A program made the translations under genes and the position numbers. A DNA stretch of 64,000 nt from Pseudomonas sp. SJZ074 (GTDB lineage: Bacteria; Pseudomonadota; Gammaproteobacteria; Pseudomonadales; Pseudomonadaceae). The DNA is taken from contig NZ_VIUE01000002.1 of assembly GCF_007828215.1 (NCBI RefSeq), positions 186,001 to 250,000 on the forward strand. The letters are read 5' to 3'. The notes beneath the pieces are model-generated. The model was not told the origin of the DNA. It saw only the letters and a program-made list of their open reading frames with translations, and ran no database searches. Each line of letters begins with the position of its first letter. Position 1 is the first letter of the stretch. This document shows positions 8,986-20,009 of this stretch, in pieces.

Positions 8986-10260
8986 TTACCAGTTCCGGCG
9001 TTTGATACGCGTAAGTTCGCTTTCCAGGTCGGCCAGCGCCTGATCGACCGGCAACTCTCCAGCCAATACTCCGTGGACCTGGTCGAAGAATGCATTGGAG
9101 ACTCGTGGATAGCGGGCGGCAGTGATGGCGGCGGGACGCATGACCCCATCGTTCAGGATGCTGTGCAACTGGTTGTAATAGGGCATGGCCGCGAGCAGTT
9201 CAGGGTCTTGGTAGAGCGACTCGATAACCGGGTTGTAGGCGCCCACCAGCGCACGATGCTTCTGTTGCTGGGCGCTGGTCAGGTAGCTCACCAGCTCCGC
9301 GGCCAGCTTGGGCCTGGCACTGTAGCGCGATACCGCCAGGCCCCAGCCGCCGAGGGTGGAGGCGTGGCTGCCGGTCGCGCCGCCACGGGGCAGGGGGGCG
9401 ACCCCGACCTTGTCCTTCACCGCACTGTCCGGACTTTGCACCAGGGCCCAGGCATACGGCCAGTTGCGCATGAACAGCGCATTACCCGATTGGAATACTC
9501 CACGACCTTCCTCTTCGGTGTAATTGAGCACGCCACGGGGGGATATATCGCCCACCCAGCTTTTCGCCAGGGTCAATGCAGCCCTTGCAGCCTGGTTGTT
9601 GACCACGATATCGCCTTGCGGGTTGACCAGGCCGCCGTCCGGTTGACTGCTGATCCATTCCAGCGCGTTGCAGGTCAGGCCCTCATAGGCGCGGCCCTGG
9701 AAGACATAACCCCATGCGTTGGCGTTCCCGGCGTGGCGCTCTGCCTGCTGCACATCCCTGGCGATAACCGTCATTTCCTCCCAGGTCTGAGGGACCGGCT
9801 TGTTGTACTTATCGAGCAAGTCCTTGCGGTAATACAACAGTCCCGAATCGGTGAACCACGGCATCGTGACCAACCGCCCATTTACCGTGGCGTTATCCAC
9901 CTGGGCCTGGAAGTAGCCTTGGGTCGCATCGGCGGGGAGTACCTCGCGCAGGTCCAGCAGATGATTGGCCAGCATCCCAGGCCAGACCATATCGATCTGG
10001 ATGATGTCGATGTCGCCGGACTGCGCACTGAGGATCTGCTGGTAGAACGACAACCGCTCGGTTGCCGAGTTAGGCGTGGACACCACGTCGACGCTGTGAC
10101 CGGTCTGTTTCGACCAGGCCTCGACGGCCTCCTTGCACAGTTGTAATTCCGCGCCCACCGCGCCGCAGGAGATCGTCAGATCGGCCGCGCTGGAAAGGCA
10201 GGGAAGCCCGGCAAAAGCGCTGAACAGCGCTGCTGGAAGGAGCGATTTGAGTCGTTTCAT
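8986..10260 (-). CDS. Sugar ABC transporter periplasmic solute-binding protein
   Basis: A 424-residue family 1 extracellular solute-binding protein with a Sec signal peptide (MKRLKSLLPAALFSAFAG, cleavage near LSSAA-DL). I set the start at ATG 10260, preceded by AGAGGG. A 56-residue longer frame exists but would begin outside the signal peptide and cross the operator. It would deliver sucrose or a similar sugar to the permeases. It is the first gene of the leftward operon of binding protein, permeases, ATPase, invertase and LacI regulator. Confidence 0.93.
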   Translation of the reverse strand: MKRLKSLLPAALFSAFAGLPCLSSAADLTISCGAVGAELQLCKEAVEAWSKQTGHSVDVVSTPNSATERLSFYQQILSAQSGDIDIIQIDMVWPGMLANHLLDLREVLPADATQGYFQAQVDNATVNGRLVTMPWFTDSGLLYYRKDLLDKYNKPVPQTWEEMTVIARDVQQAERHAGNANAWGYVFQGRAYEGLTCNALEWISSQPDGGLVNPQGDIVVNNQAARAALTLAKSWVGDISPRGVLNYTEEEGRGVFQSGNALFMRNWPYAWALVQSPDSAVKDKVGVAPLPRGGATGSHASTLGGWGLAVSRYSARPKLAAELVSYLTSAQQQKHRALVGAYNPVIESLYQDPELLAAMPYYNQLHSILNDGVMRPAAITAARYPRVSNAFFDQVHGVLAGELPVDQALADLESELTRIKRRNW

Positions 10261-10290
10261 AAAGCCCTCTTTATTTTTGTTTTTATAAAA

Positions 10291-10302
10291 GTTAACGTTA
10301 AC
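10291..10302. promoter_or_regulatory. Candidate LacI-family operator GTTAACGTTAAC
   Basis: A perfect 12-bp palindrome with the AACGTT centre typical of LacI/GalR operators sits 31 bases upstream of the binding-protein start. It lies in the 168-base region shared with the divergent porin gene. A single operator here could control both transcripts. Assignment to the local LacI regulator is inference from motif and position. Confidence 0.6.
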
Positions 10303-10407
10303 ATCGCCAAATGTAGCAGCGTATTTGCGATGAGGCATCCTTTTTTTCGTGGAATGTGACAATTGGTTTCTCCATGAAAAAGAGTCGGTCGCGAGACAGA
10401 ACAATAA

Positions 10408-11994
<1,587 letters not shown>

Positions 11995-12027
11995 GGTTTT
12001 GTACGAAAAGTCGCCGAGCGGCGATCT

Positions 12028-12161
12028 CGTGGCGAGGGAGCTTGCTCCCGCTGGCCTGCGCAGCAAGCCCGAAACCCGGCGGTTCGTTGTGCCAGTCTGA
12101 GCGAACCATGGGGTATGGGGCCGCTATGCGGCCCAGCGGGAGCAAGCTCCCTCGCCACAGG
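12028..12161. repeat. REPIN: inverted pair of GTGGCGAGGGAGCTTGCTCCC repeats
   Basis: One arm at 12028-12055 (GTGGCGAGGGAGCTTGCTCC then CGCTGG) and its reverse complement at 12131-12161 flank about 75 bases. It lies between the convergent porin and ABC exporter genes. Each arm is itself a hairpin. Related copies occur at 36101, 53199 and 61907. Confidence 0.8.
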
Positions 12162-12194
12162 GAATGGTGTGTTGCCTTGGGGGCTGCGCCATTC

Positions 12195-14048
12195 CTATAC
12201 CATCGCCTCGGCAACCCCCTGATCCTCACCCAGGAACCCCCCGCTCTGATGCTGCCACAGCCGCGCATAGGTACCGTTTTTCGCCAGCAGTTCGGCGTGG
12301 GTGCCTTGTTCGATGATGCGCCCGTCATCCATGACAATCAGCCGATCCATCGCGGCGATCGTGGACAGGCGATGGGCAATGGCGATGACTGTCTTGCCCT
12401 GCATCATTTCATCGAGGCTTTCCTGGATGGCGATTTCGACTTCCGAATCCAGGGCGCTGGTGGCCTCGTCCAGCAACAGGATCGGCGCGTTCTTGAGCAT
12501 CACCCGGGCGATGGCGATGCGTTGGCGCTGGCCGCCGGATAGCTTGATGCCGCGCTCACCCACCAGGGTGTCATAGCCGGTGTGGCCCTGGCGGTCGCTC
12601 AATTGGCTGATGAACCCGTCGGCCTGGGCATTGGCTGCGGCCCTGCGGATCTGTGCTTCGGCCGCATCCGGACGACCATAGGCGATGTTGTCGCGAATGG
12701 AGCGGTGGAGCAGGGACGTATCCTGGGTGACCATACCGATGGCGCTGCGCAGGCTGTCCTGGGTAACGCGGGCGATGTTTTGCCCGTCGATGCGGATTTC
12801 ACCGCTGTCCACGTCGTAAAAACGCAGCAGCAGGTTGATCAGCGTGGATTTACCGGCACCGGAACGGCCCACCAGGCCGATCTTTTCGCCCGGGCGAATA
12901 TTCAGGCTCAGTCCATCGAGTACCTGGCGTTCGCCGCTGTAGTTGAAGCTCACGTTGTCGAACGTCACCGCGCCACCGGAGGGCACCAGCACGCCGGCGT
13001 CCGGCGCGTCCTGCACCTTGGGGCCTCGGGTCAAGGTGCCCATGCCATCCTGCACGGTGCCGATGCTTTCGAACAACGAGGTCATCTGCCACATGATCCA
13101 ATGGGACATGCCGTTGATACGCAACGCCATGGCCGTGATCGCCGCCACCGCCCCCGTGCCGACTTCGCCCTGGTGCCAAAGCCACAAGGCATAGCCGCCG
13201 GAGCCAAGGATCAGCGCCACCACCAGCGCCTGATTGACGATCTCGAACTGGCTGACCAGGCGCATCTGGCGAAAGCCGGTCTGCTTGAAGTCCTCCATCG
13301 CCGCGCGGGCGAAGTGTGCTTCGCGCTTGGAGTGCGAGAACAGCTTCACGGTGGTGATATTGGTGTAGGCATCGGAAATGCGTCCGGTCATCGACGACCG
13401 GGCATGGGCCTGTTCCTGGCCGACTTGCCCCAGGCGCGGCACGAAATACAGCATGGCCAGCCCGAACAGCACGATCCAGGCAATAAAAGGCAGCATCAGT
13501 TTCAAGGCGAAGCCGCCAGCCAGCGCGATGATCGCGATGAAGTACACGCCGATTCCGGGTGCGATTTCGATCACGGTGAACAAGACTTCGCGCACGGCCA
13601 ACGCCGTCTGCATGACCTTGGTCGTGACCCGGCCGGAGAACTCATCGGAAAAGAAAGAGAGGCTTTGCCGCAGCATCAGCCGATGGAAATCCCAGCGTAG
13701 CCGCAACGGCAAATTGATCGCCAGGACCTGATGCTGGACCATGGTTCGCAGCGCCACCAGCCCGATGCTGGTCACCAGGACGATGCCGATACCCCACAGC
13801 ACCCGGCTTTCCTGGCCCTGTGCATCACCGCCGGCCTGCCAGGTCGAGAGCAAGTCCACCACCTGCCCAAGAAAAGAAAACAGCCAGGCCTCGTAGATCG
13901 ACACACTGGCACTGAGCAGCGCAAACAGCAGGATATAGCCCCGGGCGCCCCGCGTGCAGGCCCACAGGAACCGCGTCAGGCCAACCGGCGGCGGTGGTGC
14001 TTCATCGGGCGGGAAGGGGTCGAGTCTTCGTTCAAACACACGAAGCAT
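12195..14048 (-). CDS. ABC transporter, fused permease-ATPase (MsbA-like exporter)
   Basis: A 617-residue half-transporter that would act as a homodimer in the inner membrane. A six-span ABC exporter domain (about residues 35-330) is followed by an ATPase with Walker A GRSGAGKST, signature LSGGQRQR, Walker B ILLLDEATSALD and the H-loop AHRLST. Substrate is not evident; lipids or drugs are usual for the family. GGAG lies close before ATG 14048. It stands alone, convergent with the porin gene. Confidence 0.92.
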   Translation of the reverse strand: MLRVFERRLDPFPPDEAPPPPVGLTRFLWACTRGARGYILLFALLSASVSIYEAWLFSFLGQVVDLLSTWQAGGDAQGQESRVLWGIGIVLVTSIGLVALRTMVQHQVLAINLPLRLRWDFHRLMLRQSLSFFSDEFSGRVTTKVMQTALAVREVLFTVIEIAPGIGVYFIAIIALAGGFALKLMLPFIAWIVLFGLAMLYFVPRLGQVGQEQAHARSSMTGRISDAYTNITTVKLFSHSKREAHFARAAMEDFKQTGFRQMRLVSQFEIVNQALVVALILGSGGYALWLWHQGEVGTGAVAAITAMALRINGMSHWIMWQMTSLFESIGTVQDGMGTLTRGPKVQDAPDAGVLVPSGGAVTFDNVSFNYSGERQVLDGLSLNIRPGEKIGLVGRSGAGKSTLINLLLRFYDVDSGEIRIDGQNIARVTQDSLRSAIGMVTQDTSLLHRSIRDNIAYGRPDAAEAQIRRAAANAQADGFISQLSDRQGHTGYDTLVGERGIKLSGGQRQRIAIARVMLKNAPILLLDEATSALDSEVEIAIQESLDEMMQGKTVIAIAHRLSTIAAMDRLIVMDDGRIIEQGTHAELLAKNGTYARLWQHQSGGFLGEDQGVAEAMV

Positions 14049-14145
14049 TGTGCTCTCCGAAAGGGATGAATTGAGAAGATTCTACCTTGAGACCTTAGTT
14101 CAAAGCTTTTCATCAGGATGCGCAGGAGTCAGAGCGAAGGCTGTT

Positions 14146-15021
14146 CTATCCATTCAGAACCAGCGCCATGTCCGGGTATCTGTCGCACATGAAATCGACA
14201 AAGGCGCGAACCTTGGGCGCAGCCAGGCGCCGGGAGGTGTGCAAAACCCACAGCGCCGGCTCCGCCCCCGATACCGTGCCCCACTGAACCAACTCGCCAC
14301 GCGCCAGTTGATTCCAGGCAATGGATTGTGGGATCAGTGCAGCGCCGCCACCGGCAATAGCAGCATCGCGGACCATCAGGAACGAAGAGAAACGCAGCGT
14401 CGGGATCGGTTCCAGGATCAACTGCCCTTCGTCGAGACTCCACCGGGTGGGCTGGAAAGTCGTCGTGACGATGCCAGGGACGGATCTGACCGCGCCGGGC
14501 GCCGGCTTGGGGATTCCAGGTGCGGCCACGACCACCAGTCGGTCCCTGGCGAAACATCGCCCGACCAGATTGCTGTCCGGGCTCGGGTTGATCCGGATCG
14601 CGACGTCGAATTGTTCTTCCACGAGATCCACCGCGCGATCCTCCGCCGTGACTTCAAGCTGGACTTCCGGGTAGGCCGCACAGAACTCGGCACCAATGCG
14701 GCCCATCGCGAGTTGGGAAAACAACACCGGGGCCGCCACCCGCAAGTACCCGCGGGGTGTCGAAACGCCCTCGCGTGCCGCCGTCATCGCTTCGCAGACT
14801 TCACTCAGCAGGCCTTCCGTTCGCGACATCAGCCCCTCGCCGGCTTCGGTCAGCTTCAGGCCGCGGGCACTGCGCTCGATCAGCCTGACGCCCAGTTGTT
14901 CTTCAAGCTCGCTGATACGCCGCGACAAGGTGGCCTTGGAAACGCCGCTCGCGCGGCTTGCCTTCCCCAGTCCCCCATGGGTTGCGACAAGGATGAAGTC
15001 GGACAGTGAGTTCAGGTTCAT
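14146..15021 (-). CDS. LysR-family transcriptional regulator
   Basis: A 291-residue LysR regulator. The N-terminal winged HTH (residues 1-60, GLGKASRASGVSKATLSRRIS) is followed by the effector-binding domain. Of the ATGs available I chose 15021 (MNLNSLSDF), the family's usual N-terminus; the open frame extends 28 residues further. It is divergent from an NmrA-like oxidoreductase gene 125 bases away and probably controls it through the palindrome at 15025-15040. Confidence 0.9.
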   Translation of the reverse strand: MNLNSLSDFILVATHGGLGKASRASGVSKATLSRRISELEEQLGVRLIERSARGLKLTEAGEGLMSRTEGLLSEVCEAMTAAREGVSTPRGYLRVAAPVLFSQLAMGRIGAEFCAAYPEVQLEVTAEDRAVDLVEEQFDVAIRINPSPDSNLVGRCFARDRLVVVAAPGIPKPAPGAVRSVPGIVTTTFQPTRWSLDEGQLILEPIPTLRFSSFLMVRDAAIAGGGAALIPQSIAWNQLARGELVQWGTVSGAEPALWVLHTSRRLAAPKVRAFVDFMCDRYPDMALVLNG

Positions 15022-15024
15022 GGT

Positions 15025-15040
15025 GTTCCATATATGAAAC
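15025..15040. promoter_or_regulatory. Candidate LysR operator palindrome
   Basis: GTTCCATATATGAAAC pairs at seven of eight positions and lies three bases upstream of the LysR start codon, inside the divergent intergenic region. The location suits autoregulation and control of the NmrA-like gene. This is motif-based inference. Confidence 0.45.
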
Positions 15041-15146
15041 GAGGTGTCTGGATTCTGTGATCTTTGTTTCCCGAGTGCAACGGAATACTTTCTCCTCGTC
15101 GTCATCTCAATGACCCATCCAGATACCTACTGCAGGAGATTCAAAC

Positions 15147-16016
15147 ATGAGCATTCTCGTTATTGGTGCCACCGGCACGGTTGGTTCACTCGTTACCCAA
15201 GGCCTTGCCGGCGCGGGCGCCGAAGTCAAGGCGCTGGTGCGCCAGGCAGGCAAGCGCGATTTCCCCGTCGGTGTCACTGAAGTCGTCGCCGACCTCTCCG
15301 ACGTCGCGTCGATGCGTGTCGCGCTGTCCTCGGTGCGTACGCTGTTTCTGCTCAATGCGGTGACACCCGATGAGGTGACCCAAGCCCTCATCACGCTGAA
15401 CCTCGCTCGGGAGGCGGGCATCGAACGCATCGTCTACCTGTCGGTGATTCACGCCGACAGGTTCACCAACGTTCCGCACTTCACCGGCAAGCATACGGTT
15501 GAACGAATGATCGAAAGCCTCGACATCCCCGCGACCATCCTGCGTCCGGCTTACTTCATGCAAAACGAACACATGGTCCTGCAGACGCTCCAGAACTACT
15601 CGGTCTACCCGATGCCGATCGGCTCGGCGGGCGTTTCGATGATCGACGCCCGTGACATCGCCGACGTGGCCGTTGCGGAGTTGCTGCGACGCGACAAGGC
15701 ACCTTCTCCCCTGGATCGGGTAACGCTGGAGTTGGTCGGGCCTCAGGCACTCACCGGTGCCTCCGTGGCGAAGATCTGGAGCTCGGCCCTGGGGCGCGAG
15801 ATCGCCTACGGCGGTGATGATGTAGCAGCCTTCGAAGGGCAACTGGCTGCATACGGCCCCAGCTGGTTGGCGTATGACATGCGCCTGATGATGGAGGGTA
15901 TCCAGATGTTTGGCATGCAGGCGGCTGAAGGAAGCGTGGAGCGGCTCCAGACCCTCATCGGGCATCCGCTGCGTACTTATGAAGACTTCGTGCGCGAGGC
16001 GCTTGCCGGGGCATAG
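15147..16016 (+). CDS. NmrA-like NAD(P)-binding oxidoreductase
   Basis: A 289-residue atypical short-chain dehydrogenase with the Rossmann motif GATGTVGSLV (residues 7-16). The family (NmrA/HSCARG, QorB-like) binds NADP(H) and acts as a redox sensor or quinone reductase. GCAGGAG precedes ATG 15147. Regulation by the divergent LysR is likely. A GC-rich hairpin follows the stop. Confidence 0.88.
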   Translation: MSILVIGATGTVGSLVTQGLAGAGAEVKALVRQAGKRDFPVGVTEVVADLSDVASMRVALSSVRTLFLLNAVTPDEVTQALITLNLAREAGIERIVYLSVIHADRFTNVPHFTGKHTVERMIESLDIPATILRPAYFMQNEHMVLQTLQNYSVYPMPIGSAGVSMIDARDIADVAVAELLRRDKAPSPLDRVTLELVGPQALTGASVAKIWSSALGREIAYGGDDVAAFEGQLAAYGPSWLAYDMRLMMEGIQMFGMQAAEGSVERLQTLIGHPLRTYEDFVREALAGA

Positions 16017-16027
16017 GGAGTCACAAC

Positions 16028-16046
16028 GGGGGCAGGTGTTGCCCCC
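16028..16046. terminator. GC-rich hairpin after the NmrA-like gene
   Basis: GGGGGCA and TGCCCCC pair as a perfect 7-bp stem with a 5-base loop, 11 bases after the stop codon. No T-run follows, so the terminator role is tentative. Confidence 0.45.
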
Positions 16047-16194
16047 TTCGTGGCGTCAGGCTCTTGAAAAGTGATCTGCCACTGGAACCTCCCTCTTCAA
16101 TTGGCCGTCGGGGCCACTACAGCCCTCTGCTCAGCGATTCAAATAGAGGTCTGTCTCTTTATGCCGTCCAGCGCAGAGGCTTCGTTAGAGCCGC

Positions 16195-17610
16195 TCAACC
16201 GAATTGACTTGCCGATTCAACTGCGCTTTCAGGCTTCCTCCTACGTGTTAACTGATAGGCAATTGCCAGCCATATGAACCACCCTGGCATGACCAACAGG
16301 GCAACGCGGGTGTCAGGTCTTAATGCCAGCAGGCAGAGAACGAAGCCCAGAAAAGCCATTGAGAACCATGCCATTGGGACGCCGCCTGGCATCTTGTAGG
16401 CAGATTTGGCATGAAGCTCAGGACGCTTTTTGCGGTAGGCAATGTAAGACGCGAGAATGGTCGACCAAGTGAAGATCACCAGAATCGCAGACACGGTGGA
16501 CACAATGGTGAATGCCGTCATGACTTCCGGAACGATGAACAGCAAGAGCACACCCAGCAGCATCAATAGTGTAGTGAAGGCCAGGCTCAGCAGAGGCACG
16601 CTGTTGCCCGATAGACGCCGAAAAATACCCGGAGCGTTGTCCTGATTCGCCAACCCGAACAGCATGCGGCTCGATGAAAATACACCGCTGTTGGCCGATG
16701 AGGCCGCCGAGGTCAGGACCACGAAGTTGACGATACCGGCCGCTGCGGGGAACCCGGCGACGAGGAACAGTTCGACAAAAGGGCTTTTGACGGGGGAAAC
16801 CTGTTGCCACGATGTCACGGCAATAATGCAGGTCAGCGCGAGGACGTAGAACAGGATGATCCGCAGCGGAATGGAGTTGATGGCTTTGGGCAGGGTCTTC
16901 TCCGGCGAGCGGGTTTCGGCGGCGGCGGTGCCGATCAGCTCGGTGCCGGCGAAGGAAAAGATCGCCATTTGAAATCCGGCGAAGAAGCCAAGCAAGCCGT
17001 TAGGGAAAGCCGCCTGTTTGTCCATCAGGTGACTCAGGGACGCGGTGACGCCACTGGGGGAAACGAAGGAGCTGGCAATCAGCACGGTGCTGACGCCGAT
17101 CAGGGTCACGACGGCAATGATCTTGATGATCGCGAACCAGAACTCCACCTCACCGAACAGCCTGACCGTGAGCACGTTCAAGGCGAACAGTGTCGCCAGC
17201 ATGCCGACGGCGGGTATCCACGCCGGCACATCGGGGAACCAGTACTGGAAGAATCCGCCGACCACGACAGCGTCGCCGATCACCGCGACGCTCCAGCTCA
17301 GCCAGTACGACCAACCGAGAAAGAACGCCGCGCGCGGGCCGAGGTAGGCGCCGGCGAAGTCGGCAAAGGTTTTGAAGTTGAGGTTGGACAGGAGCATTTC
17401 GCCCATGGCACGCATGACGAAAAACACGAACAGACCAATGATCATGTAGATGAGGATGATCGACGTCCCGGAGAGGGCGATAATCTTCCCGGAGCCCATG
17501 AACAGGCCGGTCCCGATGGCTCCGCCCATGGCCATTAACTGGATGTGACGATTGCTCAGCGTGCGCTGCAGCGCGGGCTGTTCGAGCAGCCCGGAAGGGA
17601 TCGATTTCAT
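16195..17610 (-). CDS. Amino-acid permease, APC family (CycA-like)
   Basis: A 471-residue permease with about twelve membrane segments. The conserved start of the amino-acid transporter family is present (LSNRHIQLMAMGGAIGTGLF). Closest in feel are CycA-type D-Ala/D-Ser/Gly permeases, but specificity cannot be read from sequence. It is encoded on the same strand as, and 142 bases after, an ornithine cyclodeaminase gene, so its substrate may be ornithine or a related cationic amino acid (inference). AAGAGG lies upstream of ATG 17610. Confidence 0.88.
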   Translation of the reverse strand: MKSIPSGLLEQPALQRTLSNRHIQLMAMGGAIGTGLFMGSGKIIALSGTSIILIYMIIGLFVFFVMRAMGEMLLSNLNFKTFADFAGAYLGPRAAFFLGWSYWLSWSVAVIGDAVVVGGFFQYWFPDVPAWIPAVGMLATLFALNVLTVRLFGEVEFWFAIIKIIAVVTLIGVSTVLIASSFVSPSGVTASLSHLMDKQAAFPNGLLGFFAGFQMAIFSFAGTELIGTAAAETRSPEKTLPKAINSIPLRIILFYVLALTCIIAVTSWQQVSPVKSPFVELFLVAGFPAAAGIVNFVVLTSAASSANSGVFSSSRMLFGLANQDNAPGIFRRLSGNSVPLLSLAFTTLLMLLGVLLLFIVPEVMTAFTIVSTVSAILVIFTWSTILASYIAYRKKRPELHAKSAYKMPGGVPMAWFSMAFLGFVLCLLALRPDTRVALLVMPGWFIWLAIAYQLTRRRKPESAVESASQFG

Positions 17611-17752
17611 TACAAAACCTCTTGATTTTATGTTTTTGAGTTTTGGCAGAAAGCAGGTGTCGAGCGTTCTTGTTAGAGAGGCAACGGCTAATCAAAACGA
17701 TGCCTGGAGGGTGAATGGCCCCTCGCCAAGCGGCGAGGGCGGCCATTACGGA

Positions 17753-18805
17753 TCAACTGACGGTGCGTAGACGCGAGGCTTTGGCCGGTGGCGGATCGAG
17801 CAGTTGGAAGAGGTTTTTGATGTTGGCCGGCGTCGGGACCAGATGGACGCGCTGGCCGATTTGCTGTGCCTGAGCCAGGTCGTTGAGATAGCGCAATGAA
17901 GAAAAGTCTTCCAAGGCAAAGCCCACCGAATCAAACACCGTCACCTGCACATCGTTTTCGCGTCCGGCCACTTCGCCCTGCACAATCCGGAAAAACTCGA
18001 TCACCGGAGAATCGGCTTCCAGTTGCTGAATGTCGCCTTCAATGCGGGTCTGCGGCTCGAACTCGACGATGACTCGGGCGTTGCGCAGGATGTCGGCGTG
18101 CAGTTCGGTTTTACCCGGGCAATCACCACCGACCGCATTGATGTGCATGCCGGGCTCGATCATCTCGGGCGTCAGAATGGTTGCGTAGGCTTTGTCGGCG
18201 GTGACTGTGGTGACGATGTCCGCGCCCTTGACCGCGTCCTTCACCGAGCTGGCCAGAATCACTTCGATGTCCGGGAACGCCGCGAGGTTGTGTTTCAGTT
18301 TGAGGGACGCCTCTTGATCGATATCGAAAATGCGGATTTCGTTGATGCCCAACATTTCATGAAAGGCCAGCGCCTGGAATTCGCTTTGGGCACCGTTGCC
18401 GATCAGGGCCATCGAGGTCGCACCGGGGCGAACCAGCGATTGCGCGACCAACGCGGAGGTGGCTGCGGTGCGCACGGCGGTGGTCAGGGTGAGTTCGCTG
18501 AGCAGGGTGGGATAGCCACTCTGCACATCCGCCAGAAGCCCGAAGGCCATGACCGTCAGTAAATTCTGCTGGCCGTTGTTGGGGTGGCCGTTGACGTATT
18601 TGAACGAGTACTGCTGGCCATCGTCGGTCGGCATCAACTCGATCACGCCGTCCGTTGAGTGGTTGGCCGTGCGCGGTGATTTATCAAACTGCGCCCAGCG
18701 TGCGTAGTCGGCTTCGATGTAGCCCGCCATTTCGCAGATGGCGCGGCGGATACCGACTTGGGTGAACAGGCGTGCAGCATCATCGACATCTATAAAAAGC
18801 GTCAT
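17753..18805 (-). CDS. Ornithine cyclodeaminase family protein
   Basis: A 350-residue enzyme of the ornithine cyclodeaminase/mu-crystallin family, which converts L-ornithine to L-proline plus ammonia using bound NAD. Visible motifs are FKYVNGHP, the Rossmann loop ALIGNGAQSEFQA and the catalytic-Asp block NAVGGDCPGKTELH. All agree closely with the well studied P. putida enzyme. I start at ATG 18805 (GGAG nine bases upstream) rather than at 18829. Lysine cyclodeamination is a possible alternative. It lies 50 bases downstream of the HDAC-like gene. Confidence 0.9.
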   Translation of the reverse strand: MTLFIDVDDAARLFTQVGIRRAICEMAGYIEADYARWAQFDKSPRTANHSTDGVIELMPTDDGQQYSFKYVNGHPNNGQQNLLTVMAFGLLADVQSGYPTLLSELTLTTAVRTAATSALVAQSLVRPGATSMALIGNGAQSEFQALAFHEMLGINEIRIFDIDQEASLKLKHNLAAFPDIEVILASSVKDAVKGADIVTTVTADKAYATILTPEMIEPGMHINAVGGDCPGKTELHADILRNARVIVEFEPQTRIEGDIQQLEADSPVIEFFRIVQGEVAGRENDVQVTVFDSVGFALEDFSSLRYLNDLAQAQQIGQRVHLVPTPANIKNLFQLLDPPPAKASRLRTVS

Positions 18806-18855
18806 GTTCTTATTCTCCGATCCAGACATTGAAAGGCTGTAGAGCGTGGGGTGGC

Positions 18856-19899
18856 TCAGCTGCGTTTGCTCTCGAAACCGTGCAGTACGTTGACGGCATT
18901 GATGCCGATTTCATCGACCATGTAGCCGCCCTCCATCACGAACAGCGTCGGGCAGCCTACGCTCGCGATCAGCTCACCGATGCCAATGAAGTCGTCACTT
19001 TCCAGCAGGAAGTGACTGATGGGATCGTCCTTGAACGTGTCGACTCCCAAGGAAATCACCAGCACTTGCGGCGAGAACTGCTGGAGTTTTTTGCAGGCGT
19101 GGAGCAGGGCGTTGCGGTAGCCCTCCCAGGTGGTGTTTTTCGGCAGGGGATAGTTGAGGTTGTAACCCTCGCCGACACCCGCGCCGATTTCGTGGCTGTA
19201 ACCCGAGAAATACGGGTAGGACACCGCCGGTTCACCGTGCAGCGACACGAACATGACGTCGCTGCGCTGATAAAAAATGTTCTGCGTGCCGTTGCCGTGA
19301 TGGAAGTCGACGTCCAGCACCGCGACACGTTTGGCGCCCTGGGTGATGGCCTGTTGCGCGGCAATGGCGGCGTTGTTGAGGTAACAATAACCGCCCATGT
19401 ATTCGCGCGCGGCATGATGGCCAGGCGGGCGGCACAGGGCGAAGGTACTGTCGTGGCCTTCATCGAGCAGGGCCAGGCCGGTGAGGGCGATATCGGCGCT
19501 GGTTTTCACGGCTTGCCAGGTCGTCGCGGTAATGGGTGAGCCGGCGTCCATGGCATAGAAGCCCAGCTTGCCGTCGATGAACGTTGGCACCTCTTCGCCG
19601 GCCAGATCGCGCACCGGCCATACCAGCGGCAAGGCGTCGTGAGTGCGACCGGTTGCGCACCATTCGCTCCAGGCATTTTCCAGAAAACTGACGTAGCGCT
19701 CGCTGTGCGCGTTGACGTAACACGAGCGGTCAAAAGCGCGCGGTTCGATGATCTGACCAAGGCCAACCTGTTTGACGCGGTTGTGCACCGTGTCGGCCCG
19801 ACTCGGCTGTTCGAAAGACGGTTTGAGCACACCGTCTTTCAATTCGGTGCCGTGGTGCAACCGGTGGGAATCACTGAAAACTGTAAACATTCTGCGCAT
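18856..19899 (-). CDS. HDAC-like zinc amidohydrolase (acetylpolyamine amidohydrolase type)
   Basis: A 347-residue class II HDAC-fold deacetylase. Charge-relay histidines 161/162 lie in RPPGHHA, zinc ligands Asp198 and His200 in DVDFHHGNGTQ, Asp287 in SLGVDTF, and the catalytic tyrosine is Tyr326 in EGGY. In Pseudomonas such proteins deacetylate acetylated polyamines or amino-acid derivatives. With the cyclodeaminase next door, N-acetylornithine or acetylputrescine are plausible substrates (inference). No clear RBS separates the two possible starts (ATG 19899 or 19890). The gene is divergent from an Lrp-type regulator. Confidence 0.88.
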   Translation of the reverse strand: MRRMFTVFSDSHRLHHGTELKDGVLKPSFEQPSRADTVHNRVKQVGLGQIIEPRAFDRSCYVNAHSERYVSFLENAWSEWCATGRTHDALPLVWPVRDLAGEEVPTFIDGKLGFYAMDAGSPITATTWQAVKTSADIALTGLALLDEGHDSTFALCRPPGHHAAREYMGGYCYLNNAAIAAQQAITQGAKRVAVLDVDFHHGNGTQNIFYQRSDVMFVSLHGEPAVSYPYFSGYSHEIGAGVGEGYNLNYPLPKNTTWEGYRNALLHACKKLQQFSPQVLVISLGVDTFKDDPISHFLLESDDFIGIGELIASVGCPTLFVMEGGYMVDEIGINAVNVLHGFESKRS

Positions 19900-20009
19900 C
19901 CGTTAATGTGAGCCAGTGCAAATATTCTGTTCCGGCCGGGCTGCACTTTCTTTGCTTTGTTTTCGTGATTTGGTGGATTATTCGGGTGTTTTTACTCAGG
20001 AGTGATGTC

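Noticed and set aside
8662..10146. Long open frame (494 codons) opposite the solute-binding protein gene
   Set aside because: Antisense shadow of a well supported gene, without family motifs and without its own RBS.
12582..13700. Plus-strand frame of 372 codons under the ABC exporter
   Set aside because: Antisense to a complete ABC exporter and rich in His, Asp and Arg typical of shadows.
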